This document shows, piece after piece, positions 60,291-64,000 of a stretch of DNA of 64,000 bases; the first letter of the stretch is position 1; every line of letters begins with the position of its first letter. Under the pieces are notes generated by a model. It was not told the origin of the DNA. It worked only from the letters and a program-made list of their open reading frames with translations, and did not search any database. The stretch is from NCBI RefSeq assembly GCF_008727775.1, contig NZ_CP044232.1, positions 1,612,001-1,676,000 on the forward strand, in the 5' to 3' direction. The stretch is from Microbacterium lushaniae (GTDB taxonomy: Bacteria > Actinomycetota > Actinomycetes > Actinomycetales > Microbacteriaceae). The translations under genes were made by a program, and so were the position numbers.

Positions 60291-61240
60291 GGCATCACGT
60301 TGGTGGATTCCGTGGGCTTCCGGTCGGCGGCGTCGAGGAACACGTCTTCCAGGGAACCGTGTTTGACGGCGTAGTCGAACGCGTGGAGCCCGGGGGTGAA
60401 GGTCAGACGGCGCAGCACCGCGTCGGCGTCATCGGTCACCACGGCTACGCGGGTGCCGCCGTACGTTTCGGTGGTCGTGATGTCGCCGGTCAGCCCGAGT
60501 GCGTTGATGTCGATGCCGGTGGTCGTCGGCGGCAACGTGAACGAGACGGTCGCGGTCGCCGAGTACTGCCGGATGAGGGCATCGGGCTCCCCTTCGACCG
60601 CGATGCTCCCATGGACGAGGATCGCGAGCCGGTCGCACACCTGTGTGGCTTCATCCATGTGGTGAGTCGAGAGCAGTACCGACGTACCACGCTCGCGCTG
60701 TCGTTCGATGATGCTCCAGAGGTTGCGCCGCGATGCCGGGTCAAGACCGGCGGAGGGCTCGTCCAGGACGAGAATCTCGGGCTTGCCGACCAGTGCTATT
60801 CCGATCAGGAGGCGGCGTTCCTGTCCGCCGGAGAGGTTCTTGACGCGGGCGCGCGCTTCGTCTTGGAGCCCGACTTCTTCGATGATCGCCTCGGGGTCCT
60901 GGCGCGCCCCGTAGAAGGAGGCGAACAACTGGATCGTCTCGCGCACGGTCAGGGTGGGAAACAGCGCCGCCGCCTGGGGCTGCACCGCGACGCGTTCAGT
61001 GATGCGGCGGCGGTCCCTTGCCGGATCGACGCCGAGAACGGTGACGGTGCCGGAGGTCGGGCGACGCAACCCGACTATCGTCTCCAGCGCTGTGGTCTTG
61101 CCTGACCCGTTGGGGCCGAGTAGCCCGAATACCTCACCCCGACGCACCGAGAAGGTGATGCCCGCGACCGCTTCCTTCTCGTCGTAGACCTTCCGCAGCG
61201 CGTCCACGACGATCACATCCTCGGGCGCTCGGGTGGTCAT
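60287..61240 (-). CDS. ABC transporter ATP-binding protein
   Basis: The 317-residue protein has Walker A GPNGSGKTT near residue 40, Q-loop VAVQPQAAALFPTLTV, signature LSGGQERRLLIGIALV, Walker B LVLDEPSAGLDP, and the H-loop STHHMDEA. A C-terminal domain of about 90 residues follows, as in drug and peptide exporters of the CcmA/DrrA class. It serves the two permeases on either side. It overlaps the XRE gene and the second permease by 4 bp each. Confidence 0.9.
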   Translation of the reverse strand: MTTRAPEDVIVVDALRKVYDEKEAVAGITFSVRRGEVFGLLGPNGSGKTTALETIVGLRRPTSGTVTVLGVDPARDRRRITERVAVQPQAAALFPTLTVRETIQLFASFYGARQDPEAIIEEVGLQDEARARVKNLSGGQERRLLIGIALVGKPEILVLDEPSAGLDPASRRNLWSIIERQRERGTSVLLSTHHMDEATQVCDRLAILVHGSIAVEGEPDALIRQYSATATVSFTLPPTTTGIDINALGLTGDITTTETYGGTRVAVVTDDADAVLRRLTFTPGLHAFDYAVKHGSLEDVFLDAADRKPTESTNVMP

Positions 61241-61461
61241 CGTCTGCCTCCGGTCGGCGGGGTGTCAGTCTCCCCGGGGAAGAAGATCGCTTCGATCGAT
61301 ACCTGGAATAACGCCGAGATACGGAATGCCAGCGGGAGCGAGGGGTCGTACTTCCCGGTTTCGAGTGCGTTGACGGTCTGACGAGACACGCCGAGCGACT
61401 CGGCGAACTGCACTTGCGTCCAGCCACGCTCGGTGCGGAGGCGCCGGACGTCGTTCCTCAT
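61237..61461 (-). CDS. XRE-family helix-turn-helix regulator, small
   Basis: The 74-residue protein is a lone HTH domain: NDVRRLRTERGWTQVQFAESLGVSRQTVNALETGKYDPSLPLAFRISALFQVSIEAIF. Such small XRE proteins (YozG class) often sit with a small membrane protein and an ABC exporter. It overlaps both neighbours by 4 bp, so regulator and transporter are made together. Confidence 0.9.
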   Translation of the reverse strand: MRNDVRRLRTERGWTQVQFAESLGVSRQTVNALETGKYDPSLPLAFRISALFQVSIEAIFFPGETDTPPTGGRR

Positions 61462-61883
61462 CGGTTCGCCCGGAACGAGAACGCCCCGAGCGAGACCCCC
61501 CAGGCCGCCATCCCACCGATGAACACCGCCCATTCGCTGTGACGTGTGTCAATCCCGGCGCCAGTGACGAGGGCGATCGCGAGCGCGATCAGCATCGCCG
61601 CACCGAAGCCCACGGTGAAGCTGTGTAGCAGGAGCGCGCGTTGAAGCTCGTCGACGCGGCGAACGTGACGTGCCATCGCGATCACCATCCACAGGACGGG
61701 CGCTATGGGAGTCAGGGCGATGACGACGCTCCACGCCGATCCGGGCTCCGTCACGACAAGTCGCGGCAGCACCAAGAACAGGAGGAGGTAGGCCGCGACG
61801 CCGATCGTGAACTCCCCCACGTAGCGCCGTCCCGCACTGCGCTCGGCACGTGTTCGCCCGCGCAGGTCATCGTCGTTGCTCAT
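61458..61883 (-). CDS. Small membrane protein of the ABC/XRE module
   Basis: The 141-residue protein has four likely helices (near 28-47, 53-70, 87-108, 117-136) with a Lys/Arg-poor outside and VRRVDELQRALLLHSFTVGFGAA in the middle. This pattern is common next to small XRE regulators and resembles DUF2178-type proteins, but I cannot assign it. GGAAGG lies 7 bp before the ATG. Overlaps both neighbours by 4 bp. Confidence 0.8.
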   Translation of the reverse strand: MSNDDDLRGRTRAERSAGRRYVGEFTIGVAAYLLLFLVLPRLVVTEPGSAWSVVIALTPIAPVLWMVIAMARHVRRVDELQRALLLHSFTVGFGAAMLIALAIALVTGAGIDTRHSEWAVFIGGMAAWGVSLGAFSFRANR

Positions 61884-62953
61884 GGCGTTACCTTCCTTCG
61901 CTGGCCCGTGGGCGTCGGTTGTCTCGGTTCGGACTGGTCCCACTCGAAACGCCGTGCCGCGAGCAGAAGTGCGCCGCACGCTCCCAGCCCCATGAACAGC
62001 CACAGAACCGGCAGGGGAACGAACGAGTCAGCGCCGGTGAGGTCAGCGTTCACCGCGGCGACGAACCACGTCGTCGGCAGTGCGTTCATCGCAGCCTGGG
62101 CAACGACCGGAAGCGCACTCGGCGGCACGATGCCGCCCGATGCGAAGACGAGCAGGATCGTCAGCATCGCCATGCCCTGCTGGGTCGCCTCGGCATTCCG
62201 TGACCGCCCCGCGAACACCAGCGCGAGAGCGAACAGCATCGAGCTCCCCGTAACGACAGTCACAGCGAGGCTGACCACGTCGAGCCCATCGACATAGCGG
62301 CGCCACACCGCGATCACGACGATGATGAGAACTTCGACGAGCACGACGACAAACCGCGCGGGCACCTGGGCCAGCAAGAACGTGGAGCGGCGAAGCGGCG
62401 TGGTTCCGAACAACCGGAGCAGCCCTCGCTCTCGCATGCCCACGAGCGGGACCGTCAACCCGATGAAGGCCGCACTCGAAATAGCCGTCATCGCCGCCAC
62501 ACCCAGGTACGCGCGCAACGGATCGAGCCTCACATCGCCACGATCGTCAACAACAGTGATCGCATGGGCCGAGAATCCCGCATCACGGAGAGCAACCCAT
62601 ATCGAGTTCCATGCCGGGCGAGCCGACCCATCCAGCACCACGGAAACACGATCGCCATCGCGCCGGACCTCCGCGTTTCGGTCGTCCACTCCCGGATCGA
62701 CAACTGCGACACCGGCTTGCTCCAGAGCCTGTGACACCTGCACGTCTGCAGGGATCACTGCAACGGTCGGAGAAGCGCCCAAGACCGTGAACGTGACCCA
62801 CATCGACACATAGATCGCCACGATCACCACGAACATGAACAGCATCGACAGGCCGCTCAACGGATTGCGCAGCATGTCCCGGCCGCTGATGGTGGCAAGC
62901 CGTGCATAGGCCGCGCGGCTCGACCACCACCCGACTCCGACCCTGCCGCTCAT
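61880..62953 (-). CDS. ABC-2 type transporter permease (first)
   Basis: The 357-residue protein has an N-terminal helix (about 32-56), an external loop of about 90 residues (VAVIPADVQVSQALEQAGVAVV), then six helices with MRERGLLRLFGTTPLRRSTFLLAQVPARF and PTTWFVAAVNADLTGADSFVPLP. It is the first gene of the module, with AAGGGGAT 9 bp before the ATG. Its export substrate is unknown. Confidence 0.88.
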   Translation of the reverse strand: MSGRVGVGWWSSRAAYARLATISGRDMLRNPLSGLSMLFMFVVIVAIYVSMWVTFTVLGASPTVAVIPADVQVSQALEQAGVAVVDPGVDDRNAEVRRDGDRVSVVLDGSARPAWNSIWVALRDAGFSAHAITVVDDRGDVRLDPLRAYLGVAAMTAISSAAFIGLTVPLVGMRERGLLRLFGTTPLRRSTFLLAQVPARFVVVLVEVLIIVVIAVWRRYVDGLDVVSLAVTVVTGSSMLFALALVFAGRSRNAEATQQGMAMLTILLVFASGGIVPPSALPVVAQAAMNALPTTWFVAAVNADLTGADSFVPLPVLWLFMGLGACGALLLAARRFEWDQSEPRQPTPTGQRRKVTP

Positions 62954-63014
62954 GGCGATTCATCCCCTTTGCAGCCCATCCGAGGCAGTGACAAGGACGC
63001 TTGACAGAGTTCAG

Positions 63015-63042
63015 CCTGTACCAGTCCGGGACGGGGTGTCAA
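63015..63042 (-). promoter_or_regulatory. Promoter-like sequence of the ABC/XRE module
   Basis: On the minus strand TTGACA at 63042-63037 is followed after 16 bp by TACAGG at 63020-63015. A second TTGACA on the plus strand at 63001-63006 makes an inverted pair with the first, a possible regulator site. It lies 62 bp before the first permease ATG. Confidence 0.5.
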
Positions 63043-63219
63043 GGTCCCTTGTCTTTCCCTCCGCTTCCGCCGGAGCGTCCCCTCCCTCTTTCGAAGCGCG
63101 GTCTTGCCTAATGCGGGTGCGCGCGCGGCTCGCTGAACCATGGCCGGCAGGTCGACGCGGTTCAGTCTCCAGCTGCGCTCCATGCTTACGGCCGCGGATG
63201 CAGTCGCTGGCCTCTCGTC

Positions 63220-63644
63220 TCAAATGGAGACTGTTACGAGCGCGGTGCTTGGTCCCCCGCATTGCTCGCTCCCCCCGACCCGCTTCCAGTCGGGGCTGAC
63301 GGAGCCCTCAGACACGACAGAGCCGTCGGCATCAAGCGCGCGGACTGTGACTTCTTCGAGCAGGAACACGTCAGTTGCGAACATCCACCTGTCCCCGCTC
63401 CGTTCGGCCACCCTGATGAGGCTAAGCGGGCTACTGGAATTGACGTCAGGTCCAGGAGCGCATCCGTCCTCCGTGCAGAGCTGGACACTTCGCACGGAGG
63501 AGGTCTGGCCCGTCACCTCGACGGTAAGAGTGTGCCCCCACCCGATAGCGGGACAGGCGACCGGCGCCGGAGCGACCCGGTCAGAGCTACGAGTGCGATG
63601 CCACCGAGCGCCGTCGTTGATATTCCCGCGCGGTTCAGTGCCAC
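63220..63644 (-). pseudogene. Frameshifted secreted or lipoprotein-like gene
   Basis: The C-terminal 110 codons are a coherent protein: VACPAIGWGHTLTVEVTG, QLCTEDGC, FLLEEVTVRALDADGSVV, WKRVGGSEQCGGP, with Cys spacing of a folded external domain. The expected signal region, MALNRAGISTTALGGIALVALTG from GTG 63644, lies in a different frame, and the shift falls near 63570. An alternative in-frame ATG at 63651 gives an N-terminus without a signal. A one-base indel in an exported protein gene is the simplest reading. Confidence 0.5.
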
Positions 63645-63783
63645 CCGCCATCGTCTGGGCTCACGCGACGGCGAGCCTGCTCTCCTCACGTCCGTTCCCC
63701 TTCGGCGTCGTAGCGTCCTTCACCAAGAGTGTCTTTGGACGGCCAGTCGTCTCCACCCGCGCCGCATGCCTCGAAGGTTGTTG

Positions 63784-63817
63784 CAAGGACTACTACGTGA
63801 AGGTCCGCGCCTTCGCC
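63784..63817. repeat. 34-bp near-direct repeat, right copy
   Basis: This segment matches 59030-59063 at 29 of 34 bases. Just after it, GTTTCGATGACCGG at 63821 resembles GTTTCGATGATCGG at 58706, which lies before the left copy. Such mosaics suggest that pieces of one ancestral sequence were spread in this region. Confidence 0.6.
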
Positions 63818-63848
63818 AATGTTTCGATGACCGGTTTAGGTTGGCGGA

Positions 63849-64000
63849 GTGAGGACGATCCGAATAGCCCTCATCGGAGTCGTCCTACCGATGGCGTCAA
63901 TGCTGGCCGCATACGCTCTCCCCCGCATCTGGCCGGACCTCCCTCAGGAGGTCCCGTCCCATTGGCGCGGCGGCACCGTCACGAACTACATGCCGGTCGA
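63849..64000 (+). CDS. DUF1648 membrane protein, N-terminal part
   Basis: The gene runs off the right edge. From GTG 63849 the translation begins with a helix (IRIALIGVVLPMASMLAAYA) and then ALPRIWPDLPQEVPSHWRGGTVTNYMPV, the DUF1648 pattern of a Leu-Pro, a Pro-x-His-Trp and a Gly before the second helix. DUF1648 proteins include SdpI-like immunity proteins and regulators. GGAG overlaps the start codon, so the true start is uncertain. Confidence 0.65.
   Translation, partial: MRTIRIALIGVVLPMASMLAAYALPRIWPDLPQEVPSHWRGGTVTNYMPV

Overview
The window is a GC-rich chromosomal segment from a Gram-positive actinobacterium, most likely a Microbacterium-type member of the Microbacteriaceae. The evidence is gene content and style: RbpA, PafB/PafC, HelY, TatA/TatC, a Corynebacterium-type GlgA, DUF3099, a DUF222-HNH protein, many GTG starts and many 4-bp ATGA/GTGA overlaps. 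All assignments come from reading the sequence; no database search was run.

Layout. (1) 0-5 kb: the end of an iron-siderophore uptake operon behind a DtxR/IdeR-like box, an ABC-F ATPase, and a SURF1/small protein/DUF3099 cluster. (2) 5-15 kb: housekeeping genes (fabG, serB, luxS, divergent glgC/glgA, rpmE type B, an exonuclease) and a divergent CGNR-regulator/EamA-transporter pair. (3) 14.8-24.8 kb: an Lrp regulator diverging from an eight-gene branched-chain keto acid/leucine catabolic operon (E1a, E1b, E2, carboxyltransferase, biotin carboxylase, acyl-CoA dehydrogenase, MaoC hydratase, CitE-type lyase). (4) 24.8-35 kb: DUF222-HNH protein, phosphatase, sirtuin, SpoU methyltransferase, SGNH hydrolase, an SF2 helicase, a ferritin/VIT1 membrane protein, an intergenic repeat cluster, gdhA and tRNA-Leu(GAG). 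(5) 35-48.7 kb: a conserved actinobacterial backbone (M20 peptidase, uppP, PAC2, HAD, trmI, FKBP, pafB, pafC, tatA, tatC, helY, lnt, rbpA) whose order matches the mycobacterial Rv2141c-Rv2050 stretch but lacks the Pup-proteasome genes and mshC. (6) 48.8-57.4 kb: GDPD, SPFH/NfeD pair, SDR, S9 peptidase, a decayed DUF6226-like gene, GNAT, HdeD-like protein, and a Ser/Thr kinase overlapping a low-complexity lipoprotein.

(7) 57.5-64 kb is accessory. It holds an orphan membrane protein, about 490 bp with no convincing gene, fragments of a DUF2199-like gene and of a tyrosine recombinase, an overlapping five-gene ABC-2 exporter/XRE module, a frameshifted secreted protein and the start of a DUF1648 membrane protein. 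Imperfect repeats lie at both ends. This is the most plausible place for something horizontally acquired or little described. The rest is mostly conserved metabolism and information processing.

No rRNA, CRISPR array, intact insertion sequence or replication origin was seen.
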